A stretch of DNA of 64,000 nt from Beduini massiliensis (lineage in GTDB: Bacteria > Bacillota_I > Bacilli_A > Erysipelotrichales > Coprobacillaceae): positions 186,001-250,000 of the forward strand of contig NZ_CDPP01000003.1 in assembly GCF_000829905.1 (NCBI RefSeq), in the 5' to 3' direction. Made by a program: the position numbers and the translations under genes. Shown piece after piece: positions 53,409-63,263 of the stretch (position 1 is its first letter; each line of letters opens with the position of its first letter). The notes under the pieces are model-generated. The model saw only the letters and a program-made list of their open reading frames with translations, was not told where the DNA came from and made no database searches.

Positions 53409-54752
53409 TTAGTAAATTCCTTGTGAGATCATGGCCGCTACGACTTTTTCAAATCCGGCAATATTTGCTCCGGCAACAAGATCATAACCTAAACCATATT
53501 TTTCACTTGCTGCTTTGCTGGCAGCATGAATATTCTGCATGATCTGTTTTAATTTTTCATCAACTTCTTCTTTGGTCCAGCTATAACGCATTGAGTTTTG
53601 TGCCATTTCCAAAGCGGAAACCGCAACTCCTCCGGCATTTGCTGCTTTGGCAGGACCCAAGATGATTTTATTTGCTTTAAAGAAATTCATCGCTTCCGGA
53701 CGCGTTGGCATATTGGCTCCTTCAATGACATAGCGTACACCGTTTTTTGCCAATTGTTCTGCTTCTTCTAAACCAATTTCATTTTGCGTTGCACAAGGCA
53801 TGGCAATATCGCCTTTAAGCCCCCATGGTTTTTGATTTGGGAAAAATTCACAATTAAATTCTTTAGCATAATCCGCTAATTTAACGTCATTAGATTCTCT
53901 GATCTTGACTAAAAAATTGATTTTTTCATCCGTATTAATTCCGTTTGGATCATAAATATACCCATCTCTTCCAGAGATTGAAATAACTTTTGCCCCTAAT
54001 TCTTTTGCTTTTAAACAAACACCCCATGCTACGTTTCCGTAACCGGAAAGAATGATGGTTTTCCCTTCAAAGCTTTCCCCTTTTTCTTTAAGTACTTCTT
54101 GAGCATAATACATAGCACCAAAACCGGTTGCTTCCGGACGAATCAAACTTCCGCCATATGGCAATGGTTTTCCGGTTAAGACCCCATTTTCAAATGCACC
54201 GCGAATACGACGGTATTGTCCGTATAAATAACCGATTTCACGAGCACCAACACCGATATCTCCAGCCGGAACATCAACATCCGGTCCGATATGACGATAC
54301 AACTCTGTCATAAAACTTTGACAAAAACGCATAATTTCAGCGTCTGATTTTCCTTGTGGGTTAAAGTCCGATCCGCCTTTGCCACCACCGATTGGCAATG
54401 TCGTAAGCGAATTTTTGAAAACCTGTTCAAAACCTAAAAATTTAACGATACTTAGATTTACACTTGGATGAAAACGCAGTCCGCCTTTATAAGGACCAAT
54501 CGCTCCATTAAACTGAACACGATAACCGCGATTTACTTGCACTTGACCTTGATCATCTGTCCAAGGCACTTTAAACATGATGGCTCTTTCTGGTTCAACG
54601 ATTCTTTCTAAGATCGCAAGTTTTTCATATTCCGGATGTGCTTCAATGACGGGTGTCAAACTTTCCAGCACTTCCTCTACAGCTTGGCTGAATTCCGGCT
54701 CATGGCTGTTTTTTTCTTTCACTTCTTTTAAAACGCGTTCGATATATTTCAT
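53409..54752 (-). CDS. gdhA: Glutamate dehydrogenase (NADP-type)
   Basis: The 447-residue enzyme interconverts glutamate and 2-oxoglutarate plus ammonia. Seen are PYKGGLRFHPSVNLSIVKFLGFEQ, the catalytic LPIGGGKGGSDFNP (Lys) and DVPAGDIGVG, and the nucleotide-binding SGYGNVAWG. Length and motifs fit the hexameric NADP-linked class. It is monocistronic, between two terminators. Confidence 0.95.
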   Translation of the reverse strand: MKYIERVLKEVKEKNSHEPEFSQAVEEVLESLTPVIEAHPEYEKLAILERIVEPERAIMFKVPWTDDQGQVQVNRGYRVQFNGAIGPYKGGLRFHPSVNLSIVKFLGFEQVFKNSLTTLPIGGGKGGSDFNPQGKSDAEIMRFCQSFMTELYRHIGPDVDVPAGDIGVGAREIGYLYGQYRRIRGAFENGVLTGKPLPYGGSLIRPEATGFGAMYYAQEVLKEKGESFEGKTIILSGYGNVAWGVCLKAKELGAKVISISGRDGYIYDPNGINTDEKINFLVKIRESNDVKLADYAKEFNCEFFPNQKPWGLKGDIAMPCATQNEIGLEEAEQLAKNGVRYVIEGANMPTRPEAMNFFKANKIILGPAKAANAGGVAVSALEMAQNSMRYSWTKEEVDEKLKQIMQNIHAASKAASEKYGLGYDLVAGANIAGFEKVVAAMISQGIY

Positions 54753-54828
54753 AATTCATCCCCCTTGTTTTTCATTTTACTAAAAAAGAGGATATAAATA
54801 AAGAGAAAAAGTAAATTTTTTAGAATTA

Positions 54829-54857
54829 ACAAAAAACCGGCATAAAGATACCGGTTT
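54829..54857 (-). terminator. Terminator of the EF-G-like gene
   Basis: AACCGG / CCGGTT with a 10-nt loop. Minus-strand reading ends in TTTTTTG. Confidence 0.7.
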
Positions 54858-54867
54858 CATTCAAAAT

Positions 54868-56925
54868 TTATTTTTTACTTTGTTCAATGACACGTTTTTG
54901 AACGGGCTCAGGAGCGATTTCATAACCTAGAAACTCCATTTCAAAAGTTCCTTGTCCTTGTGTCATTGCTTTAAGATCGATGGCATATTCCATGATTTCA
55001 TTCTGTGGGACTTCCGCTTCAATCATCACATTTCCGTCTTGATGATCAATGTTGCCGACACGGCCGCGTTTTTTATTAATATCACTCATAATATCTCCGG
55101 TATATTTTTCATCGGCGGTAATCATCATTTTAACAAAAGGTTCCAATAAAGCGGGTTTTGCTTTTGCCATCGCTTCTTTAAATGCCATACTGGTAGCGGT
55201 TTTAAAGGCTAATTCAGAAGAATCTACATTATGGTAAGATCCATCAATAAGAGTGGCTTTGATCCCAATCACCGGATATCCGGCAAGGACACCTTCTTTT
55301 ACACTTTCCAAGAGTCCTTTTTCAACCGCAGGGAAGTACGCTCTCGGAACGGCTCCGCCTACGATTTTTTCTTCAAAGATATAGGGTGTATTTAATTGAA
55401 GTGAAGGTTCAAACGTGATTTCAACATCGCCATATTGTCCATGACCGCCTGATTGTTTTTTATATTTGGCACGCTGAGTGACGGTAGAACGAATGGTTTC
55501 ACGATAAGGAATAACAACATCTTGCAAAGTTACATCAATTTTAAATTTTGTTTTTAGTTTGGAGACGATAATATCCAAATGCTGATCGCCCATTCCATAA
55601 ATCAGCTGTTGTTTTGTTTCCGGATTGGTCTCAAAACGCAGAGTTTGATCTTCTTCTAATAAACGATGAAGGGCATTGGCAATCTTCTCTTCATTATCTT
55701 TGCCAACAGGGCGGATTGCTTTAGAATAATAAGGGGTTGGAAATTCAATCGGTTCATAAGCCACACGATATTCTAAAGTACATAAAGTATCGTTTGTTTG
55801 AGTATACTGCAGTTTAGTCAAAGCACCGATATCTCCGGCATTCAATTCTGAAGTTTCAATCAGTTCTTTTCCTTTCATAATAAAGAGCTTATTTAATTTT
55901 TCGGCTTCTTTTTTATTGCTGTTATAAAGGGTCATACCGCTTTTTAAAGTTCCTGTACAGATCTTAATTAATGAAATACGACCTACAAACGGATCGGCAA
56001 TCGTTTTAAAAACAAAAGCAGAGGGAGCTAAACTTTCATTATAGCCAATGATATCTTGTTCATTTGTTTCAAGATTATTAACAATAAAGGAATTGCAAGT
56101 ATCACCAGCCGATGGGAAAAAGGCCACGATTGAATTTAAGATGATTTGAATACCGATTGTCTCTGTTCCACACAGTACCGGAATAATTGTATTATTCATC
56201 ACTCCTTGACGCAAAGCCCAAGAAATTTCTTCTTTGCTGAAAGGTTCTCCATTAAAATATTTTTCCAACAACGCATCACTTGAATTTGCTACCGCTTCAT
56301 CAATCATCTCTTTGATTGGATTGACTTCATCCCACATATCCTCTGGTATTTCGGAAGGAACTGTATGATCTCCTTGGAAACGGCGGCCTTCCATTTTGGC
56401 GACATTGACATAACCGACCATCTTATTTTCTTCCATGATCGGCACTTGAATAGGGGCAATGGCTTTGCCAAAGGTTTCTTTTAGTTCTGTCAATTTTTGT
56501 TGATAAGCGCTGTTGGGATCGTCTAAACCATTAATAAAAATCATTTTGGGCATCCCTTTTGTTTTATTCATGGCCTGAATCGTGCCGACGTTGATGCCTT
56601 TGCTGGCAGGCACAATGATTAATGCCGATTCAGCGGCACGAATCGCTTGATTGATTTCTCCCACAAAATCAATGTTTCCCGGTGTATCTAATAAGTTAAT
56701 CTTACAGTTTTCCCATTCCAGCGGAACAACCGTTGTATTAATTGATATTTTACGTTTAATCTCTTCATTGTCATAATCACTGAGGGTATTTCCATCTGCA
56801 ATCTTACCGATTTTGCTGATGCTGCCGGCACGGTAAGCCATCGATTCTATAATACATGTCTTTCCGCTGCCGCTATGTCCTAAAACAACAACATTTCCAA
56901 TTTCATTTGAATGATAAACTCTCAT
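54868..56925 (-). CDS. EF-G-like translational GTPase paralogue
   Basis: The 685-residue protein has EF-G domain order: GTPase domain (G1 GHSGSGKT, G3 DTPG), domain II, then C-terminal domains with SGGHGQYGDVEI and GDIMSDINKKRGRVG. The G1 loop lacks the AHIDAGKT of true EF-G, and G4 reads NGLD where NKxD is expected. It therefore belongs to the divergent FusA2-like group whose role is uncertain. It is not the housekeeping fusA, which normally sits with ribosomal proteins. Confidence 0.85.
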   Translation of the reverse strand: MRVYHSNEIGNVVVLGHSGSGKTCIIESMAYRAGSISKIGKIADGNTLSDYDNEEIKRKISINTTVVPLEWENCKINLLDTPGNIDFVGEINQAIRAAESALIIVPASKGINVGTIQAMNKTKGMPKMIFINGLDDPNSAYQQKLTELKETFGKAIAPIQVPIMEENKMVGYVNVAKMEGRRFQGDHTVPSEIPEDMWDEVNPIKEMIDEAVANSSDALLEKYFNGEPFSKEEISWALRQGVMNNTIIPVLCGTETIGIQIILNSIVAFFPSAGDTCNSFIVNNLETNEQDIIGYNESLAPSAFVFKTIADPFVGRISLIKICTGTLKSGMTLYNSNKKEAEKLNKLFIMKGKELIETSELNAGDIGALTKLQYTQTNDTLCTLEYRVAYEPIEFPTPYYSKAIRPVGKDNEEKIANALHRLLEEDQTLRFETNPETKQQLIYGMGDQHLDIIVSKLKTKFKIDVTLQDVVIPYRETIRSTVTQRAKYKKQSGGHGQYGDVEITFEPSLQLNTPYIFEEKIVGGAVPRAYFPAVEKGLLESVKEGVLAGYPVIGIKATLIDGSYHNVDSSELAFKTATSMAFKEAMAKAKPALLEPFVKMMITADEKYTGDIMSDINKKRGRVGNIDHQDGNVMIEAEVPQNEIMEYAIDLKAMTQGQGTFEMEFLGYEIAPEPVQKRVIEQSKK

Positions 56926-57007
56926 GTTATCACGCTCCTTTAAGTAAGGTTTATCTATAGTTTTATTTTACCATATCTCCTCTTTTAGTAAAGCGCTTTC
57001 ATGCTAT

Positions 57008-57046
57008 TGCTTAAAATAACTGCCATAATAAATAAGGCAGTTATTT
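57008..57046 (-). terminator. Terminator overlapping the PIG-L gene end
   Basis: AAATAACTGCC / GGCAGTTATTT with an 11-nt loop. Confidence 0.7.
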
Positions 57047-57799
57047 GGTATTCAATTTTTCTTTTAATTCTTTTGGAACAGCAAAACAATGAGTCAGTGT
57101 AGCATTTAAAAGCTTGAAGCGTTCCGCATATTTATATGGAGTATTGTATGCCATCATTTCAAATAAGGAATAAAACATTTGTATTTGCTGTTCATCCATT
57201 TGTGATTGATGAGCACGAATCGCATCCATCTTTGTTTCTATATAATCGGTGATATCAACAGTTGTATTATCATCACTGGTAAAATAGAAACCAATGATCT
57301 TAACGGAAAAAGCATCGGGATGCGGACGATTGTCTTCATAAGGATAATATGGCTGACCACAACGCATAAAGGCTTCACATAATGCTTTACCGGTTTGAAT
57401 ATGCACCGGGTGCATTTCATTTGGTAAATCCGGATCAACTGTAAATATGGCATCCGGTTTTACTTCTCGAATCACTCTGACTAAATCTTTTACCAATTGT
57501 TCATGAGTAGCGGGATGTTGATCATGATAACCAAGATCGCCTAAATTGATAGTTCCGGTAATATCCATAGCAGCCTGTGCTTCTTTTTGCCGAATTTCTC
57601 CCAGCATTTCGGGAGTGATGGCCGGATCATTGGAACCTCCACGACCTTGAGTGACCGTCAGTCCATAGACTTTCACTCCTTTTTTGACTAAATAAGCCAT
57701 TGTACCGCCTGCACCGATTTCATTATCATCCGGATGCGGCTGAATGAAGAGAGCTGTTTTGATATCATCCATTTTTGGATAATCTATCATAAAATCCAT
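57041..57799 (-). CDS. PIG-L/LmbE-family deacetylase
   Basis: The ~252-residue protein has the family motif FIQPHPDDNEIGAGGTMAYLVKKG (zinc-binding HPDDxE) and a later HPVHIQTGKAL. PIG-L enzymes deacetylate N-acetylglucosamine conjugates, such as bacillithiol precursors or glycans. Which applies here is unknown. The ATG at 57799 is better spaced from AAAGGAAG than the ATG at 57805. It is probably co-transcribed with the membrane protein upstream (18 bp away). Confidence 0.8.
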   Translation of the reverse strand: MDFMIDYPKMDDIKTALFIQPHPDDNEIGAGGTMAYLVKKGVKVYGLTVTQGRGGSNDPAITPEMLGEIRQKEAQAAMDITGTINLGDLGYHDQHPATHEQLVKDLVRVIREVKPDAIFTVDPDLPNEMHPVHIQTGKALCEAFMRCGQPYYPYEDNRPHPDAFSVKIIGFYFTSDDNTTVDITDYIETKMDAIRAHQSQMDEQQIQMFYSLFEMMAYNTPYKYAERFKLLNATLTHCFAVPKELKEKLNTK

Positions 57800-57817
57800 A
57801 TACATCTTCCTTTCTTT

Positions 57818-58252
57818 TTATATAATTGTTTTTTCAAGATGTTCTTTTGTGACTAATGGAAATAAGATTTTATAGTGACGACTTCCAACTTTAAAAGTTA
57901 ACCGATGTTTTTCGTAACTTGCTTTCTGAATATTTTTTGCACGAATGAATTCATCGCGGCAAATCACCGATTTTTTTGAAACAAACACCCAACGATTCAA
58001 ATGCCAATACGTTAATATCAATCCTGCAACATGAATCAAAGTTGAGATAGATTCATTCACGACAGATAAAGGAATCAGGAATTGAAGGACAACGTAGATA
58101 TTAAAAAGATAAACTTCCAGTTTCTGTGGAAGCGATAAAACACGTTTAATCGTACGATCCTGCTTTAATAGTTTTTTAGTTTTTGAATAATCATAGAAAT
58201 AAATTCCAAACGTAATGATTTTTAATAGTACGATAATAATGATATGAAACAT
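57818..58252 (-). CDS. Small membrane protein of unknown function
   Basis: The 144-residue protein has a first hydrophobic segment at residues 2-20, two more at about 45-90 and a basic soluble end (RLTFKVGSRHYKILFPL). I recognise no family. It precedes the PIG-L gene by about 13 bp and may be an operon partner. Confidence 0.55.
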   Translation of the reverse strand: MFHIIIIVLLKIITFGIYFYDYSKTKKLLKQDRTIKRVLSLPQKLEVYLFNIYVVLQFLIPLSVVNESISTLIHVAGLILTYWHLNRWVFVSKKSVICRDEFIRAKNIQKASYEKHRLTFKVGSRHYKILFPLVTKEHLEKTII

Positions 58253-58351
58253 GATGACACCGCCTTTTAAAATATTTTAACATAAATTAAAAAAAATAAG
58301 TATATAAAATTAAAACAGTTACACAATAATCTTGAAAGGAAGGTGAGATAT

Positions 58352-58561
58352 ATGAATTCAAATAACTCAAGTACTAACAAATTAGTAGTTCCTGGAGCTA
58401 AAAATGCTATCGATCAAATGAAATACGAAATCGCTAACGAATTTGGTGTTACATTAGGTGCTGATACAACTGCTAGAGCTAACGGTTCAGTTGGTGGAGA
58501 AATCACTAAACGTTTAGTTCAAATGGGACAAAACCAAATTAAAGGATCTTCTCAAAACTAA
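58352..58561 (+). CDS. Small acid-soluble spore protein, alpha/beta type
   Basis: The 69-residue protein contains [15 protein letters not shown], with the germination-protease site at EIA, and [25 protein letters not shown], the DNA-binding signature of alpha/beta SASPs. It coats spore DNA and shows that the host sporulates. The ATG at 58352 follows GGAAGGTGAG. Followed by a strong terminator. Confidence 0.95.
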   Translation: MNSNNSSTNKLVVPGAKNAIDQMKYEIANEFGVTLGADTTARANGSVGGEITKRLVQMGQNQIKGSSQN

Positions 58562-58568
58562 TGATGAA

Positions 58569-58602
58569 ATAGGGCACTCTTGAGTGCTCTATTTTTATTT
58601 TT
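58569..58602 (+). terminator. Intrinsic terminator after the spore protein
   Basis: ATAGGGCACTC TT GAGTGCTCTAT followed by Ts. The rest of the 307-bp gap to ackA holds only the promoter listed next. Confidence 0.85.
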
Positions 58603-58700
58603 CTCCAAGTCTTATCACACATTCAAGTTTATCAGCTTATTTTTAAAGCGTCATGATATTTTCTGCGGTTTTGTAAAGTTTTTATGAGATGTTCATTAAA

Positions 58701-58729
58701 TTGTTTCTATTTTTGAAAGCGGTTATAAT
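58701..58729 (+). promoter_or_regulatory. Candidate ackA promoter with cre-like box
   Basis: TTGTTT (58701-58706), 17 bp, TATAAT (58724-58729). The spacer carries TGAAAGCGGTTATA (58714-58727), which resembles a CcpA cre. CcpA controls ackA in bacilli, but here the position between -35 and -10 would suggest repression. The match is partial. Confidence 0.45.
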
Positions 58730-58868
58730 CGAATTCGTTGAAATATTTTAAAAACTCCGTTAGAATAAATGATGAAGGCAAAAAATTGTTTTCAGAATTA
58801 TAAAAAAAGCTTATTTATTATATGTTTTCGTTGATAATAAACGTATATTGGGAATTGGAGGAAAAATT

Positions 58869-60077
58869 ATGTCAATGATCATTGCAGTCAATGCCGGAAG
58901 TTCATCTTTAAAATTTCAACTTTATAAAATGCCTGGATATGAAGTACTGGTTCAGGGGAATGTTGAAAGAATTGGGTTAGAGAGCGGACAGGCTGTTATT
59001 AAATACAATGGTAAAAAGGAAGTTGTTCAAGATGTTTTCCCAACACATAAAGAAGGTGTCGATTTTATCTTGAAAGTATTATTGGATTATCATATCATCG
59101 CCTCATTAGATGAAATTGAAGCGTGCGGACATCGTATTGTCCACGGCGGGGAATATTTTAATCAGTCAGTCGTTGTAGATGATGATGTCGTAAGTAAAGT
59201 AGAAGAATTATGCGAACTGGCGCCATTACATAATCCGGCGCATTTAATCGGGTATCATGCCTTCAAAGAAGCATTGCCTCATAGTCGTCATGTTTTTGCT
59301 TTCGATACGGCTTTTCATCAAACTTTAGATAAAGAACGTTATTTGTATGCCTTGCCCTATGAATACTATACCGACTTAGGCGTACGTAAATATGGCGCTC
59401 ATGGATTAAGTCATCAATATGTATCTCAGCAGGTGATTCAGCATTTAGGAAATCCAAAGCGTTCACGCATTATTGTGTGTCATTTAGGAAATGGAGCGAG
59501 TATTTCGGCAGTGGAAGATGGAAAATGTATTGATACATCAATGGGCTTTACGCCATTATCCGGAGTCATGATGGGAACCCGCAGCGGAGATGTCGATCCT
59601 TCTATCATGCCGTACTTATGCAAGAAGCTGAATAAAACGGCTCAGGAAGTATTGGATATATACAATAAAAAATCAGGAATGCTGGGCGTATCGGGGATTT
59701 CGTCAGATTCACGTGATGTGGAACAAGCATTATTTAAAGAAGGCAATGAACGTGCATTATTGACAGGACTTCTTTATGCTAGAAATGTTTCAAAATATAT
59801 TGGAAGTTATGTGATGGAATTAGGGGGCGTGGATGTGATTGCGTTTACTGCCGGAATCGGTGAAAATGTGCCTTATTTACGAGCATTGATCATCGATGAT
59901 GTTGCCAGAGCATTAGGATGTCATATCGATGTGGCATTAAACAATCAGCGCAGTGATGAAAGTCGTGTGATTTCTTTACCATCATCACAAGTAGAAGTCA
60001 TGGTTGTGCCAACCAATGAAGAATTAGTCATCGTTCGTGATACAGTGCGTCTACTCGGCATTAACGAAGGAGAATAG
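58869..60077 (+). CDS. ackA: Acetate kinase
   Basis: The 402-residue enzyme converts acetyl phosphate plus ADP to acetate plus ATP. Motifs seen are NAGSSSLKFQL at the start, GHRIVHGGEYF, VFAFDTAFHQT, HLGNGASISA and FTAGIGENVP. The ATG at 58869 follows TTGGAGG. The DHH phosphoesterase gene starts 2 bp after its stop. No pta gene is in the window. Confidence 0.96.
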   Translation: MSMIIAVNAGSSSLKFQLYKMPGYEVLVQGNVERIGLESGQAVIKYNGKKEVVQDVFPTHKEGVDFILKVLLDYHIIASLDEIEACGHRIVHGGEYFNQSVVVDDDVVSKVEELCELAPLHNPAHLIGYHAFKEALPHSRHVFAFDTAFHQTLDKERYLYALPYEYYTDLGVRKYGAHGLSHQYVSQQVIQHLGNPKRSRIIVCHLGNGASISAVEDGKCIDTSMGFTPLSGVMMGTRSGDVDPSIMPYLCKKLNKTAQEVLDIYNKKSGMLGVSGISSDSRDVEQALFKEGNERALLTGLLYARNVSKYIGSYVMELGGVDVIAFTAGIGENVPYLRALIIDDVARALGCHIDVALNNQRSDESRVISLPSSQVEVMVVPTNEELVIVRDTVRLLGINEGE

Positions 60078-60079
60078 CG

Positions 60080-61018
60080 ATGAGTATTTTTGACACTATC
60101 AAAACTTATCAAAAAGTATGTTTGTATCGTCATGTCAATCCGGATTTTGATGCGTATGGCTCACAATTAGGGATGGCTCATATTTTGCGTCAGCACTTTC
60201 CGAAAATGAAGATTATGCTGAAGGGGCAAAGAAATGAAGAACTGCTTACTAAATTAGAAGAGGATGATACATGGGATCACTTTGAAGATGTCAGTGATGC
60301 TTTGGCAATTGTATTAGATACAGCTAATCATGAACGTATCGACGGAGAAGATTATCATCAATGTGCAGCCAGAATTAAAATTGATCATCATTTAATCATC
60401 GATTCCTTCGGGGATATCAATATTGAAGAGCCCACAAAATCTTCAACGTCACAAATTGTCACCGAACTGTATCAGGCTTATTTTAAAGAACCGATGAATC
60501 GTCAAGCAGCAACTTGCTTATATTTTGGGATGATTGCCGATTCTAATCGTTTTATGTATCGCAGTACGGATGGCAGTACATTAAAAGCCGGAGCTTATTT
60601 GTTGGATTGTGGAATCGATATGGAAAACATTTACCAAAGAATGTATCTGCGTAAAGAAATTGATCTTCGCATTAATCGTTTCATATTGAATCGCTATGAA
60701 TCGACGGACAGCGGTATTGCCTACTACACATTGAATCAAGCGGATTTAGATGAATTAGGGATTACCCGTGAACGTGGTTCTGATTATGTCAACATGCTGG
60801 CAAATATTCAGGAATTTAAGGTATGGATGGCCATTACTCAAAACTCAGAAGCCAATAACTGGCGTGTCAGTTTAAGAAGCCGCGATGTATCTGTAAATAA
60901 AGTCGCTGAACAATTCAATGGCGGCGGACATCAGTTAGCCAGTGGAGCTACGTTGGAGTCCATCAATGATTTGCCAAAATTGATTGCCGCTATTGAGGAA
61001 CAAATGAAAAGAGATTAA
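60080..61018 (+). CDS. DHH/DHHA1 phosphoesterase (NrnA-like)
   Basis: The 312-residue protein has the DHH metal motifs HVNPDFDAYGSQLG, LDTANHERID, KIDHHLIID and ADSNRFMYRST. A C-terminal DHHA1 motif GGGHQLASGA follows. NrnA-type enzymes degrade nano-RNA and pAp, and related ones hydrolyse cyclic-di-nucleotide products such as pApA. It is co-transcribed with ackA. Confidence 0.9.
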   Translation: MSIFDTIKTYQKVCLYRHVNPDFDAYGSQLGMAHILRQHFPKMKIMLKGQRNEELLTKLEEDDTWDHFEDVSDALAIVLDTANHERIDGEDYHQCAARIKIDHHLIIDSFGDINIEEPTKSSTSQIVTELYQAYFKEPMNRQAATCLYFGMIADSNRFMYRSTDGSTLKAGAYLLDCGIDMENIYQRMYLRKEIDLRINRFILNRYESTDSGIAYYTLNQADLDELGITRERGSDYVNMLANIQEFKVWMAITQNSEANNWRVSLRSRDVSVNKVAEQFNGGGHQLASGATLESINDLPKLIAAIEEQMKRD

Positions 61019-61046
61019 GATTGTAATTGTTTACAATCTTTTTTCT
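61017..61046 (+). terminator. Intrinsic terminator
   Basis: AAGATTGTAA / TTACAATCTT followed by Ts; overlaps the stop codon. Confidence 0.8.
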
Positions 61047-61114
61047 TAGTATAATAGTCATATAAAGTTCAAAAAAATCAGTTATAGTAATAAAAGAATA
61101 TGTGGAGGCAATAT

Positions 61115-61792
61115 ATGAAGACAAAAATATTGGTGGTAGATGATGAGATTCATATTCGTGAATTAATCAAGTTTTATCTGAATAAAGAAGGTTATGAAAT
61201 TCGTGAAGCAAGCAATGGCGAAGAAGCTTTGGAAATCGTAGAAAATGAGTTTATTGACTTGGCGATTGTCGATGTCATGATGCCGATTATGGATGGCTAT
61301 GACTTTGTGAAAGAAATGAAAGAAATTCGTGATATTCCGGCGATTATGCTGACAGCCAAAGGAACTTCGGAAGATAAGTTGAAAGGGTTTGATCTTGGGA
61401 TTGATGACTATGTCGTGAAACCTTTTGATGCACCGGAATTAATGGCACGTGTCAAAACCATTTTAAAACGATACAGTGTCAATGCACAAAACATTATTAC
61501 GATTGGCAATACGACGCTAGATGGTGATAAATATGAAATTCATTATAAGGGAGAAGTGATTCATTTGCCTTTAAAACAATTTGAATTAGTATTTGAACTC
61601 GCTAAAAATCCTAATCAAATCTTCTCTCGTGAACAGCTGATCGAAAGAATCTGGGGAATGGACTATGATGGATTTGATCGTACCGTTGATGTTCACATTA
61701 AAAGAATTCGTGAAAATTTAGGACATATCGAGGATTTTAAAGTAGTGACGGTACGCGGACTGGGTTATAAAGTAGAAGTGGAAGCACAGTAG
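61115..61792 (+). CDS. OmpR-family response regulator
   Basis: The 225-residue regulator has a receiver domain (LVVDDEIHIRELI, phospho-Asp in LAIVDVMMPIMDG at about residue 53, Lys in VVKPF) and a winged-helix domain (LPLKQFELVFELAKNPNQIFSREQLIERIWG, RTVDVHIKRIRENLG). The ATG at 61115 follows TGGAGG. The longer frame would start inside that site. The cognate kinase starts 3 bp downstream. Confidence 0.95.
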   Translation: MKTKILVVDDEIHIRELIKFYLNKEGYEIREASNGEEALEIVENEFIDLAIVDVMMPIMDGYDFVKEMKEIRDIPAIMLTAKGTSEDKLKGFDLGIDDYVVKPFDAPELMARVKTILKRYSVNAQNIITIGNTTLDGDKYEIHYKGEVIHLPLKQFELVFELAKNPNQIFSREQLIERIWGMDYDGFDRTVDVHIKRIRENLGHIEDFKVVTVRGLGYKVEVEAQ

Positions 61793-61795
61793 ACG

Positions 61796-63184
61796 ATGAA
61801 ATCCATTTATGGAAAACTGATCCTTGGATTTCTTGTCAGCATTTTAATCAGTTTCTCCTTTGCCGGCTATTTTGTACTTAAAAACAATTCAGAAGAGTTA
61901 TCGGAATTTACCCGAGTGGAACTGCAGGATGCTACGCGGCTGATTTTAAATCAAATGACCTATGTCGAAGATAGTCAAGTAGGACAGGTGCTTACTAATA
62001 TATCTGAATCGTTGAATGTGGCGATCCTAGTCAGCCATGATGATTCGGAAATTGTTTACGGACAGTTTAAAAAACCGGATAAATTAGATGAAGCTATCTC
62101 TAATTTGAAAGAAAAAAAAGAAGGCTATATCGATATGCGAAATTCCTTCTTTCAAACAGTAGGCACTCATTTTGAAATCGATGGGACACAATATACTTTA
62201 TTTGTGCAGAAAAATATCTCTCAGCAGGAAAACATTTTTAAACATTCAGCCCTGTTGGCAGTAGGATTTATTTTTATCGTGGGAAGCGTTGTCTTCTTAA
62301 TCATCGCGGATATCATTGTTAAACCGATCACTCGCTTAACCCGAGCTACTCAGGAATTGGCAAAAGGAAATTATAAAGTCAGTGTTAATTATGTCGGTAA
62401 TGATGAGATCGGACGATTAAACAAGAGCTTTAACCTGATGGCACAGCAGTTAGGGAAAACCGAGCAAACCCGTCAGCAATTTATATCCGATGTCTCGCAT
62501 GAGTTTCAAACCCCTTTAACGTCGATCAATGGCTTTGCCACTATTTTAAAAAATGAAGACTTACCTCCGGAACAAAGAGAAAAATATACGGATATTATTT
62601 TGTTTGAAAGCCGACGTTTGTCGCAGTTAAGTAAAAATATGCTGCAGTTGACTTTATTAGATGGAGAAGATATCACATTGAATGTGGAAAACTATTCGTT
62701 GACGGAACAGTTATACCGTGTCATTTCTTCTTTAGAAGAATTTGCCAAACAAAAAGATATTGAAATAGATGTGAATATTCCTAAAAAAGACATTATGATC
62801 AGCGGGGATCAGAACCGTTTAGAACAAGTCTGGATTAACTTGCTGAATAATGCAATCAAATATACAAATGAGGGCGGCTATATATCCGTCAATTTAAAAC
62901 GCAACAGCAAAGATGTCGAAGTCATGATCAGTGATACGGGGATCGGCATGGATGAGGAAGCACAACGCCATATATTCGAACGCTTCTATCGGGAAGATAA
63001 AGCCCGCAGCGTTGGCGGAAACGGATTGGGTTTAGCAATCGTCAAAAGTATTGTCGATCTTCATTTTGGAACCATTAAAGTTAAATCACAAAAAGATGTC
63101 GGATCAGAATTTTATGTGAATCTGCCTTATGAAAGAAACAATACTTTAAAAGAAGTCTTTAAATCATATCGTAAAGAAGGATAG
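61796..63184 (+). CDS. Membrane sensor histidine kinase
   Basis: The 462-residue kinase has two membrane segments (about residues 8-28 and 155-178) flanking an extracellular sensor. HAMP (IVKPITRLTRATQEL), HisKA (ISDVSHEFQTPLTSI, phospho-His about residue 236) and HATPase (NLLNNAIKYTNEGG, DTGIGMDEEAQRHIFERFYR, GLGLAIVKSIVD) domains follow. It pairs with the response regulator upstream. Signal unknown. Confidence 0.95.
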   Translation: MKSIYGKLILGFLVSILISFSFAGYFVLKNNSEELSEFTRVELQDATRLILNQMTYVEDSQVGQVLTNISESLNVAILVSHDDSEIVYGQFKKPDKLDEAISNLKEKKEGYIDMRNSFFQTVGTHFEIDGTQYTLFVQKNISQQENIFKHSALLAVGFIFIVGSVVFLIIADIIVKPITRLTRATQELAKGNYKVSVNYVGNDEIGRLNKSFNLMAQQLGKTEQTRQQFISDVSHEFQTPLTSINGFATILKNEDLPPEQREKYTDIILFESRRLSQLSKNMLQLTLLDGEDITLNVENYSLTEQLYRVISSLEEFAKQKDIEIDVNIPKKDIMISGDQNRLEQVWINLLNNAIKYTNEGGYISVNLKRNSKDVEVMISDTGIGMDEEAQRHIFERFYREDKARSVGGNGLGLAIVKSIVDLHFGTIKVKSQKDVGSEFYVNLPYERNNTLKEVFKSYRKEG

Positions 63185-63210
63185 AGGAACCCCCTCTATT
63201 TTTCTTTCTT
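63181..63210 (+). terminator. Intrinsic terminator
   Basis: ATAGAGG / CCTCTAT followed by TTTTTC. Confidence 0.65.
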
Positions 63211-63263
63211 TATTTTTAAATTCATTTATTATATAATAATATACTGAGACAAGGGGTGAGCAT

